Shown here one piece after another: positions 1-8,200 of a stretch of DNA of 64,000 nt. The first letter of the stretch is position 1. Each line of letters starts with the position of its first letter. The DNA is from Paenibacillus aestuarii (lineage in GTDB: Bacteria; Bacillota; Bacilli; Paenibacillales; NBRC-103111). The position numbers were made by a program, and so were the translations under genes. Below the pieces are notes generated by a model, which ran no database searches, had not been told where the DNA came from, and saw only the letters and a program-made list of their open reading frames with translations. Where the stretch lies: contig NZ_JAQFVF010000023.1 of the NCBI RefSeq assembly GCF_027789125.1, positions 310,001-374,000 of the forward strand, read 5' to 3'.

Positions 1-312
1 CCATGCCGTCAGGGCTTCCCAAGTAAAGCCAAAGTGTAGATATGCCCATACATAAGCCAAGCCTGTTGCGAATTCTCCGAACGGGTACAGCACACTTACC
101 TTCGAGTCACAATATCGGCATTTGCCGCCGGACACTAAATAGCTGATTACTGGTAAAAGATCTCTCGCCTTCAGACGAGTTTTGCAATTCGGGCATGACG
201 ACGGCGGATGCAGAACGGATTGTCCGGCAGGCACGCGCAAGGCGACCACGTTAAAAAAGGAGCCGAACACGAGACCGATTATGAACAAATAGATGGCAAT
301 AAGAGTCGTCAT
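1..312 (-). CDS. pilD: Prepilin peptidase (PilD/ComC family), partial
   Basis: Only the first 104 codons lie in the window; the gene runs off the left edge. The start codon at 312 opens a hydrophobic segment (IYLFIIGLVFGSFFNVV) typical of the first membrane helix of type IV prepilin peptidases. It is followed by a CPNC and CRYC pair, the zinc-binding tetracysteine loop of this family, with LLPVISYL between them. The enzyme cleaves the leader of prepilins at the membrane and methylates the new N-terminus, so its substrates here are probably the pilin at 397-870 and the prepilins at 11.9-12.9 kb. The catalytic aspartates would lie outside the window. The ribosome site is weak, and a terminator-like hairpin separates it from the pilin gene. 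Confidence 0.9.
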   Translation of the reverse strand, partial: MTTLIAIYLFIIGLVFGSFFNVVALRVPAGQSVLHPPSSCPNCKTRLKARDLLPVISYLVSGGKCRYCDSKVSVLYPFGEFATGLAYVWAYLHFGFTWEALTAW

Positions 313-340
313 GGCGTTGGATCGCTTTCTATTGAAATTT

Positions 341-373
341 TAAAACAGGAATCGGAATGAACCGACTCCTGTT
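341..373 (-). terminator. Intrinsic terminator-like hairpin after the pilin gene
   Basis: A 12-bp inverted repeat with one mismatch (344-355 pairing with 362-373, six-base loop) is followed on the minus strand by TTTTAAAATTT. It lies just downstream of the pilin stop and upstream of the peptidase gene. The U-tract is interrupted, so it may act as an attenuator that leaves the abundant pilin message separate and lets some transcripts reach pilD. Confidence 0.5.
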
Positions 374-396
374 GGGGTTGTTATAGGTGGTTAAAA

Positions 397-870
397 TTAA
401 GTTGATGTAGGTGTAGGTGTAGGTGTTGCTGTAGATCCAACTAAAACACTTGCAGGCTGAGTAACTGTTCCATTAGCAGTTGTTAAACTAACCGATATTA
501 ATGTCCCATTGCTGTCATAATTCACGCTTCCACCTGTAATTGTACTCTTTGTACTTGGAAGCACTAAATTGTTATCAAGGTATCCTTGCAATTGCAGCCC
601 TTTTGTCTGACTGTTTAATGTTCCGCTAATAACTGGAATTGTCACATTTTTTGCATCTCCCGCTAACTCAGCAGTCACATATAGTCTGCCAGCATCCATA
701 ACTTGACGGAAAGTTGCGATATCAGCGTCATTCTTGGACTTGTTGATGATATTACTAATCAGTGGCACCGCAATTGCCGCAATAACCGCCAAAATAACGA
801 TAACTGCCAGCAACTCGATCAGTGTAAAGCCTTTTTCATTTTTTTTGAATTTGTTAAGCAATGATTTCAT
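397..870 (-). CDS. Type IV pilin (major pilin-like, class III signal peptide)
   Basis: A 157-residue prepilin. A short basic leader ending in KKNEKG is followed by FTLIELLAVIVILAVIAAIA, the processing site and hydrophobic alpha1 spine of type IV pilins. The glutamate at mature position 5 needed for methylation and subunit alignment is present. The mature protein is about 143 residues, which suits a major pilin. There is no cysteine pair for a classical D-loop. The C-terminus is a Thr-Pro repeat tail (TPTPTPTST) encoded by a tandem hexamer. A strong GGGGAGG ribosome site precedes the ATG. It follows pilC directly and is followed by a hairpin, which fits high expression. A major-pilin role is inferred from position and size. 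Confidence 0.88.
   Translation of the reverse strand: MKSLLNKFKKNEKGFTLIELLAVIVILAVIAAIAVPLISNIINKSKNDADIATFRQVMDAGRLYVTAELAGDAKNVTIPVISGTLNSQTKGLQLQGYLDNNLVLPSTKSTITGGSVNYDSNGTLISVSLTTANGTVTQPASVLVGSTATPTPTPTST
407..424. repeat. Three tandem GTAGGT hexamers in the pilin 3' end
   Basis: Three exact copies of a 6-bp unit, flanked by degenerate copies (GTTGAT, GTTGCT), encode the Thr-Pro tail of the pilin. Because the unit is two codons, copy-number change would alter tail length without shifting the frame. Confidence 0.8.
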
Positions 871-900
871 GTAAAATCCTCCCCAGGATAATTGATTGTA

Positions 901-2109
901 TTAACCAATATTAGAATAAATTGTAAACATCGGAACCATAATCGCGGCCACAATGGTGCCGACGACGCCGGCCAAAAATACGAGCAGCAAGGGCTCGATT
1001 AATGATTTGAGACGGTCAACGGTGTTCTCTACATCCATCTCATAGAAATCCGCAACCTTCTCCAGCATCAGATCCAGCGAGCCGGTCTCTTCACCAATCG
1101 CGATCATTTGGGTAACCAGCGGTGGGAATACCCAAGCTTTCTTGAGCGGCTCCGACAGCGGATTGCCCTGGCGAAGTGAGTCGGCCGACTTGCGGATATA
1201 ACTGCCGATGACGCGATTATTTACGGTTTCTTCGACGATCGATAAGGACTGGAGCACCGGAACCGAGCTTGCGTATAGGGAGGACAGCGTCCGCGTCAAT
1301 TGTGCGATCGCGCCTTTTTGTCTCAGCTTGCCGAATACAGGCGCTTTCAGCACGGCATAATCGATCGCGTAAGCGCCTTGAGGCGTCCGTTTGGCGACTT
1401 GATAAATCAATATGATCGCAATGATCGCGAACACCCAGGCATACCACTGATTTTGAACGCTCTTGCTAAGCGCCAGAACAAACTTTGTAACCAGTGGCAG
1501 CTCAGCGTGCATCGATTCAAACATGGAGACGAATTGCGGCACAACCGATTTTAACAAATAAACAACAGCCGCCATGGCCATGAGCCCGACGACAACCGGA
1601 TAGGTTAACGCCGATTTAATTTTCTCGCGAGTCACGTGCTCTTTCTCATAAAATTTCGCCATCCGATCGAGGGTACCGTCCAAATCCCCGGTTTCTTCCC
1701 CGGCACGAATCATGTTCACGAACACCGATGGAAATATTTTCTTATGTTCGATGATCGATTGCGACAACGACACCCCTTTCGCCAAGCTCGCTGCAACTTG
1801 GATCAAAGCTTTGCGCAATGGCTTGCTTTCCGTTTGTGCGGCCAAGATGTTCGTTGCTTCGACGATATTGACGCCGGCGCGTATTAATGTTGCGAATTGC
1901 CTGCAATATACAATAAAGTGTATCGCCTTCACGGGATTGCCTATGTATATATCCATCTTCAATGCTTTGAACTGTTCTTCTTTCACTGACAGAACAATGT
2001 AACCTTTGCTTCGCAGCTCTTGAACCGCAATGGACTTGTCCGAGGCTGTAATTTTGCCTTTTTGCTGTTTACCGCGCGGGGCTCTGACCAGGTAAATATA
2101 TTCCGGCAT
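901..2109 (-). CDS. pilC: Type IV pilus inner-membrane platform protein PilC
   Basis: A 402-residue protein of the GspF/PilC family, the membrane platform that couples the assembly ATPases to pilin insertion. Two repeats of the family domain are visible, at about residues 68-192 and 270-395, each containing the FV/MIRAGEETG-type motif (MIRAGEETGDLDGTL and MIAIGEETGSLDLML). Predicted membrane helices lie near residues 168-190, 220-240 and 372-395. The N-terminal 60 residues (YLVRAPRGKQQKGKI and onward) match the usual cytoplasmic start of the family. Its ATG overlaps the pilT stop by one base (TAATG), showing translational coupling, and the pilin gene follows 30 bases downstream. Confidence 0.95.
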   Translation of the reverse strand: MPEYIYLVRAPRGKQQKGKITASDKSIAVQELRSKGYIVLSVKEEQFKALKMDIYIGNPVKAIHFIVYCRQFATLIRAGVNIVEATNILAAQTESKPLRKALIQVAASLAKGVSLSQSIIEHKKIFPSVFVNMIRAGEETGDLDGTLDRMAKFYEKEHVTREKIKSALTYPVVVGLMAMAAVVYLLKSVVPQFVSMFESMHAELPLVTKFVLALSKSVQNQWYAWVFAIIAIILIYQVAKRTPQGAYAIDYAVLKAPVFGKLRQKGAIAQLTRTLSSLYASSVPVLQSLSIVEETVNNRVIGSYIRKSADSLRQGNPLSEPLKKAWVFPPLVTQMIAIGEETGSLDLMLEKVADFYEMDVENTVDRLKSLIEPLLLVFLAGVVGTIVAAIMVPMFTIYSNIG

Positions 2110-3161
2110 TACATCACTCCTGCTTCAACCAAATAGCCTTTAGCGGCCAAGGGATCGATCAGCCCTCGCTGCATCAGTTCCTTAATGGACGTGTCCAGCG
2201 TGTGCATCCCTTGGCTGCGGCCCGTCTGCATCACGCTCTTGATCTGATGCACCTTCTCCGAACGAATGAGATTGGCTACGGCTGGCGTATTGATCATAAT
2301 TTCCGTTGCGCAAGTCCGGCCCTGTCCGCCAGGCTTCGGAAACAAGCGCTGGGAAACGACACTGGCCAGTACGGCTGCCAGTTGGACGCGGATCTGCCCC
2401 TGCTGATGCGCCGGAAAAGCATCGATGATCCGGTCAATCGTCTGCGGCGCGTCTGTCGTATGCAACGTCGCAAATACCAGATGACCGGTTTCCGCCGCTG
2501 TGACCGCTGCGGAGATCGTCTCCAGATCTCGCATCTCGCCAACCAGGATGACGTCGGGATCTTGTCGCAGAGCAGCCCTTAAACCATTGGCGAAGCTTCG
2601 CGTATCGCTGCCAACTTCCCGCTGGTCAATCACTGACGATGCATGTTGATGCAGAAACTCAATCGGGTCTTCCAGTGTGACGATGTGCTTCTTCTCTTGG
2701 CGATTAATGTAATCGATCATCGCTGCGAGGGTTGAAGATTTGCCGCTTCCGGTGGGCCCCGTCACAAGCACCAGACCTTGCGGCTTGAGCGCAAGCTGGC
2801 TGATGACGGCTGGCAGCTGGAGCTGCTCCAAACTCGGAATCTTGGCCGGAATCGTCCGGATCGCCACGCTGACACGGCCGCGCTGCATGTAGGCATTGAT
2901 TCGGAAACGGGACATGCCTTCCAGCTCATACGAGAAGTCCAGCTCCCCCGCTTCGCGGAACCGCGCAATTTGCTCCTGGCTAAGCAGCGCTTCGGCCATA
3001 GCTCGGGTATCCTCTGCGGTTAGAGGCTCCTGCGGGATGGCTTGCAGCATGCCATGCACACGGAGTACCGGTGCAGAGCCGACAGACAAGTGCAAATCGG
3101 AAGCTTTAGATTCATAGGCCGTTCTCAAAAGTGCAAAGATGTCTTGCTGCGATGTATGCAA
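2109..3161 (-). CDS. pilT: Type IV pilus retraction ATPase PilT
   Basis: A 350-residue PilT-family hexameric ATPase that powers pilus retraction (twitching, DNA uptake). Walker A GPTGSGKSS lies near residue 134, Walker B with VILVGEMRD near 198, and the histidine box with HTTDA follows. A degenerate form of the C-terminal AIRNLIRE motif is seen as ANLIRSEK. The open frame extends back to 3260, but that would overlap pilB by 74 bases. A TTG at 3161 is preceded by AGAGGGG eight bases upstream, lies 25 bases after the pilB stop, and gives the usual PilT length, so I chose it. The stop is fused to the pilC start. Confidence 0.93.
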   Translation of the reverse strand: MHTSQQDIFALLRTAYESKASDLHLSVGSAPVLRVHGMLQAIPQEPLTAEDTRAMAEALLSQEQIARFREAGELDFSYELEGMSRFRINAYMQRGRVSVAIRTIPAKIPSLEQLQLPAVISQLALKPQGLVLVTGPTGSGKSSTLAAMIDYINRQEKKHIVTLEDPIEFLHQHASSVIDQREVGSDTRSFANGLRAALRQDPDVILVGEMRDLETISAAVTAAETGHLVFATLHTTDAPQTIDRIIDAFPAHQQGQIRVQLAAVLASVVSQRLFPKPGGQGRTCATEIMINTPAVANLIRSEKVHQIKSVMQTGRSQGMHTLDTSIKELMQRGLIDPLAAKGYLVEAGVM

Positions 3162-3186
3162 TGCTTCATCCCCTCTCTTCCGCGCA

Positions 3187-4851
3187 TTAATGTGCGACTG
3201 TCTCCCGAATGACTTCCTGCAAGGTCGTAATCCCTTGCACAACTTTATGGATGCCGTCATCCAGCAGTTGGATCATCCCCTGCTTCGCCGCGGCTTCACG
3301 CAATTCCTGAAGCGTGGACGTGTCGCTGACGAGCTGTCGCAAGGAATCGTCGGCTTTCAGCACTTCGTGGATCGCCACCCGTCCGCGGTAACCGGTACGG
3401 TTACAAGCACCACAGCCTGCGCCTTTGTAGAGCTTGTCCGCATGAATGCGTTTATTCTGCATAAAAATCAGCTCTTGCTCGGTCGGCGTGTATGCCGTCT
3501 TGCATTCCGTGCAGATCCGGCGAACCAATCGCTGGGCGACGACGCCAATCAAGGACGATGCAATCAGATACGGTTCAACCCCCATGTCGCGGAACCGCGT
3601 AATCGTACTGACGGAATCGTTCGTATGCAAGGTTGACAGCACCAAATGCCCGGTCAGTGAGGCGCGAATTGCAATCTCTGCCGTCTCTGCGTCGCGAATT
3701 TCCCCGACCATGACGATGTTCGGATCTTGCCTGAGAATCGATCTCAACCCTGCGGCAAACGTTAGTCCGATCGTCGGATTGACATGAACCTGATTAATCC
3801 CTTGCAGTTGGTACTCGACCGGATCTTCAATCGTGATAATATTGGCGTTCTCTTTATTTAAATGGCTTAGCGCTGAATAAAGCGTAGTCGTCTTCCCGCT
3901 TCCCGTAGGACCCGTAATGAGCAGAATGCCGTACGGCTGCTCAATCATCTCTTTAAACACCGTCATATTGCGTGCGCCAAAATCCAGTTGTTCAATCGGC
4001 TTAACCCCTGCCGTCAAATCAAGAATCCGGAGCACGATCTTCTCGCCATGAATGGTCGGCAGCGTAGAAACCCGGATATCCACATGTTTGAATTCAACAT
4101 GCATTTTAATCCTTCCGTCCTGCGGCAGCCTGCGTTCGGCGATGTTCAGCTTGGCCATAATTTTCAAGCGGGCCGTAATAAAGCCCTGCATCTGCCTTGG
4201 GATGACCCGTTCAGTCCGCAGATGACCGTCGATCCGATAACGGATGGTCAAATTCGCTTCACCCGGATCGACGTGGATATCGGATGCCCTTAACTGAACC
4301 GCTTGCTGGATCATTTGGTTCACTAAGCGGACGATCGGAGCATCTTCATCGGTAATCTCCGTTTCCTTAATCTCATCCGCATTGGGCATGTCCGTCATCA
4401 TCTGGCTCATCGAATCCTGCAAGCCGTAATGCCTTGCAATCGCGCGCTGCAGCTCGTCCCTGCTGGAAATCGCCGGTTCAATGCGGAAACCTGTGCTCAT
4501 CCGCAACTCTTCAATGGCGAAATAATCGAGTGGATCGGCCATCGCGACCATCAGCTTGCCGCCTTCTTTATGCAGCGGTATCGCTTGATACCGGCGCGCC
4601 ATACTTTCCGGAATAATCTTGGCAATGTCCGGATTGATCTGGTATTTGAACAAACTTACGTGTGGAATGCCCAGCTGGAACTCCAACACCTCAATCAGCT
4701 GCTGTTCCGTTATGTATCCTTGTGTAATGAGCAAATCGCCGAGCTTCTGCTTGCTTTTGCTCTGTTCTTTAAGCGCTTCTTGGAGTTGGTCTTCAGAAAT
4801 AATGCCACTTTCGACTAACAAGTCTCCTAATCTTTTTCTAACAAGTGCCAT
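3187..4851 (-). CDS. pilB: Type IV pilus assembly ATPase PilB with MshEN domain
   Basis: A 554-residue GspE/PilB assembly ATPase that drives pilin polymerisation at the cytoplasmic face. The N-terminus carries two MshEN repeats ([10 protein letters not shown] and, about 32 residues on, [10 protein letters not shown], each followed by spaced leucines and a Gln), the pattern known to bind cyclic di-GMP. Walker [11 protein letters not shown] is near residue 315, Walker B VMVGEIRD near 380, and a zinc-binding CTEC...CGAC tetracysteine near 448-480. A TTG six bases upstream (4857) is an alternative start; the ATG at 4851 is preferred, with CGGGG ten bases upstream. It is the first gene of the pilus operon. 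Confidence 0.95.
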   Translation of the reverse strand: MALVRKRLGDLLVESGIISEDQLQEALKEQSKSKQKLGDLLITQGYITEQQLIEVLEFQLGIPHVSLFKYQINPDIAKIIPESMARRYQAIPLHKEGGKLMVAMADPLDYFAIEELRMSTGFRIEPAISSRDELQRAIARHYGLQDSMSQMMTDMPNADEIKETEITDEDAPIVRLVNQMIQQAVQLRASDIHVDPGEANLTIRYRIDGHLRTERVIPRQMQGFITARLKIMAKLNIAERRLPQDGRIKMHVEFKHVDIRVSTLPTIHGEKIVLRILDLTAGVKPIEQLDFGARNMTVFKEMIEQPYGILLITGPTGSGKTTTLYSALSHLNKENANIITIEDPVEYQLQGINQVHVNPTIGLTFAAGLRSILRQDPNIVMVGEIRDAETAEIAIRASLTGHLVLSTLHTNDSVSTITRFRDMGVEPYLIASSLIGVVAQRLVRRICTECKTAYTPTEQELIFMQNKRIHADKLYKGAGCGACNRTGYRGRVAIHEVLKADDSLRQLVSDTSTLQELREAAAKQGMIQLLDDGIHKVVQGITTLQEVIRETVAH

Positions 4852-5236
4852 TTTCAATCAACCCCGTAACGAAAATCTTAATATTTTTTTCAATATAGTT
4901 CCAAAGTCCTATTACGTAGATAAGACTTCTCGCTAAATTAGTTAGAGACAAGGCTATTATACAGTACGAGGATACAATTTGTATATAAATTACCGCTTAA
5001 AGTCATGCAGATTTCGCAGGTAATATTTGCAACATCGTGCAAAAATACTAGATTTAATCATTGCTTTATCGTTTTTTTGCTCGTTTCGACAATTAATGAC
5101 ATATTCTGAAATTAATCGAAAACTTTTCGCGGTCATGTGCACAAAAAGTATTTCTTTCATGTTAGGAATAGTAGTAAAATAGTCATGTGCAGCTTAACAA
5201 ATGAAACATGCTGCTAGATTACAGGAGGAGAGAACT
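4852..5236. promoter_or_regulatory. Divergent control region between pilB and the Ig-like protein gene
   Basis: A 385-base AT-rich intergenic region that must hold promoters for both operons. It contains no open frame with a ribosome site. On the minus strand a TATAAT at 4956-4961 lies about 105 bases before pilB but has no good -35 box at 17 bases. On the plus strand TAAAAT at 5175-5180 is a weak -10 candidate for the large gene. A 10-base direct repeat flanks that candidate and is listed separately. Confidence 0.55.
5132..5191 (+). repeat. Pair of GTCATGTGCA direct repeats 50 bases apart
   Basis: GTCATGTGCA occurs at 5132-5141 and again at 5182-5191, start to start exactly 50 bases, close to five helical turns. 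The second copy lies immediately after the weak TAAAAT -10 candidate of the large secreted protein gene. The spacing would place a bound protein on the same DNA face, so these may be operator half-sites, but no regulator is assigned. Confidence 0.5.
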
Positions 5237-8200
5237 ATGTACCGATTGAAAAAAAAGAAGATCAGTCTTTTATTGATCGCTTCGCTCAGTACAAGCTTAA
5301 TTAGTCTCGCCGGCATACCGCCGACACCAGCCCATGCGACTGGCGCGAGCAAAGTTGTTAAAATTCTTGAGATTAAAGACTTGGACAAACCTGCAAGTGG
5401 TGATACGGACACCATCACTTCTGATTTAAGTCCGATTCTCGGATCAGACAACACATTTAAAGTTGAAACCGTGAGCATGAAGAAATTCGTCGCTCTTCGC
5501 GACGAGCTGGACGGCAAGTACGATGCCATTTATTTTGGCAAAAGCTTGTTCAATCCTACGCCGGAGACAGGCAGTGGAAGTCCCCGCAATCATAATACGC
5601 GTTATGAAGAGAACGACATCACAACGCTTAAATCGGATGAAATCCGGGATAAGTACATAAGCAAAGGTTTACCGGTTATCGTGTATGACGACAGTACCGG
5701 GCATCGCGGGGCGCTGCAGCAAGGTTATCTGAATAGCAATAACAACTACGTTGCCAGCCATAAGAAGCTCTACGACTTATTTGCTCCTTATAACGCTACA
5801 CCTAAACCAAACGATAACGTCATCTTTGTAAGTAGTTCGGATATTTCCAGCAAGAGCAATTTTATTACCAAAACAAATATCACATCGCGTGCGAGCGCTA
5901 GGCCTCAAATAACGTTAAATAGCGGTCCGAAGGATTATACGGTTGCTGCCAATCAAAGTTTCAGTTATACAGCTGGGGACACGCTAACGTATAATTTCGA
6001 TCTATCCAGTGTCAGCAATATCAGCCAGCGTAATCTCGTAGCGAATCTGTATTTGGGCGTCGACAGCGTCCTTGGCTTCAATGCCAATCAATTGGTCGCT
6101 ACAGCGCCTGTCACGTCGCTGAACGGCAATACGATTTCATTTACGCTGCCGAAGGGCTATTCCGGCCTTTACTATTGGCGGCTGGAGGTTGTCGATCAGA
6201 CAAGCACAGGCAAGCTGAAAGATGCCGTTTCCGGAGTTTTCCGTTTTAAGGATCAAAAACCGGTTATTAACGTTCTTCAGGTGCTTCCGGATAATACGAG
6301 CAACGCCAGCAGTTTGCTAAACAGCACTAATTTGACGCAGAGCTATTTGGACCAAGAGGATTATACAATCAAAATTTCTGTAATGAACTTCTCTACGTTC
6401 AACGCCTCGGAGTATGCAAAGCTGAACAGCAGATATGACATGCTTATTTTCGGCTTTAACGATGAGTACAACAAAACGGCTAACATTACGCAAACGCCGG
6501 CTGATGCTGTAAAAGACTTCATTCGAACAGGCCAAGGCGTCATGTTTACGCATGATACGGTTTACGAAGGTAACCAGACATGGATAACGAACTTCCAGAT
6601 TGCAACGGGCCAGACCGGAACGAAAACGAACTTGGGGTTAAGTGCCCCTTATTCTTCGACATCAACTAAAAAAGTGAACGAAGGCTTGTTAACCCAGTAT
6701 CCTTTTTACATCAGTGGAACGACGCCTGCGGTCGCTACGACGCATGATCAATATTATAAACTTGATTTAGAGGATAAGTCGCTCATTCCATGGTATAACA
6801 TTGACGGCAGTCCACGAGATAAGGATGACAGTTGGAATCACTACTACACGTATTCCAAAGGGAATGTCACCTATTCAGGTACGGGTCACAACTTTGTCGG
6901 TTCCAAGCTAAACAGCAACTTCCCGGATTGGGAGCAAAAGCTTTTTGTCAACACGATGTTCCGTGCTTTTATCGGTTCGAACCATAAGCCAACTTTGGAC
7001 ATCCTGGCTCCTGTTCCTTTCTCAGCAACGGATAAGAACTATATTTCATCGAATAGTGACATTTCCGTCAGCTTCAAGCCGAACGATTTGGATTTGAACG
7101 ATAAGAAGGTGACCTCTTCAATTACGTTCAAATACACGGATGCGTCCGGCCGTGTCATAACGAACACTGTCATGCCGGATACCGAAACAGTTAAAGGCGA
7201 AACGGTTACCAAAACCTTTACCAATCCGTTGGCAGCGACAGGCGGCGATCTCACGATTTCGGTGACGACGAAAGACGCTCAAGGCGCTATGGAAACAAAA
7301 GAAGTCGTCGTCAAGGTCATTACATCGACGAACTTGACGCCGGATCGGACCATCTCTGCCGATAAAGTGGAGAAAAATAGTTCGATCACGGTCAACTATG
7401 CGATCAAACCAACGGCTAAAGATTACAGCGCTTCAACGAATGTCAGTGATTTGACGATTAGCGGGATTCATTACCGGGAAACATTCCCAGCTAATTTGCA
7501 GCTTAGCAACTATCCAACAACACTGACAAAAACAGGCACATTGGCTAACGGCTTCACACTGGAAGGAGACCTGCCGAACATTACTTACCGCCGGGAAGGC
7601 AATAAGTTCGTGGCAGACAACTACAACTTCCAGATCGTCGTGCAACCAACGACCAATGGCGATTATTCGCTTACGAATGCCCTATTAAGCTATCGGGATT
7701 ATTTGAACAGCACCAGCTCGCAGAGCGTTCAATTCCCGAATAAGGTGTTCTCAGCTTATACAAAGTTAACTTCCTTATCCTTGGATAACATTACGATTGC
7801 GAAAGGCGATGTCACCAAGCTGTTACCGAAATATAGTCCTGATGACGCGACGTACCATAGCAACGAGAACTTTACCTGGTCGTCTGACGCTACAAGTAAC
7901 GTAACCGTTACAAGCAGCGGTCAAGTGACTGGGGTCAACGCAGGTACAGCTCGCATTACGGTTACGGCAACAGACGGCAGCGGTCTTACGGCAACGGGCA
8001 CCGTTTCGGTCATCGAACCGGGACTTAACATTGCTGGCCCATCAGAAGTTGCGGTTGGCTCGGCCATCAATCTGCAGGCTGCCTTGGTTACAGCGGGCAA
8101 TGAAGCCATCACCTCTTTGCAGTGGAGCTCGTCGAATAATGCAACTGCGCAATTTACGGTGGCCGACCAGCCGACAGGCACATTGTCAGGTAAACAACCT

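Noticed and set aside
3162..3260. N-terminal extension of pilT
   Set aside because: It would overlap pilB by 74 bases and lacks a ribosome site; the TTG at 3161 gives normal length.
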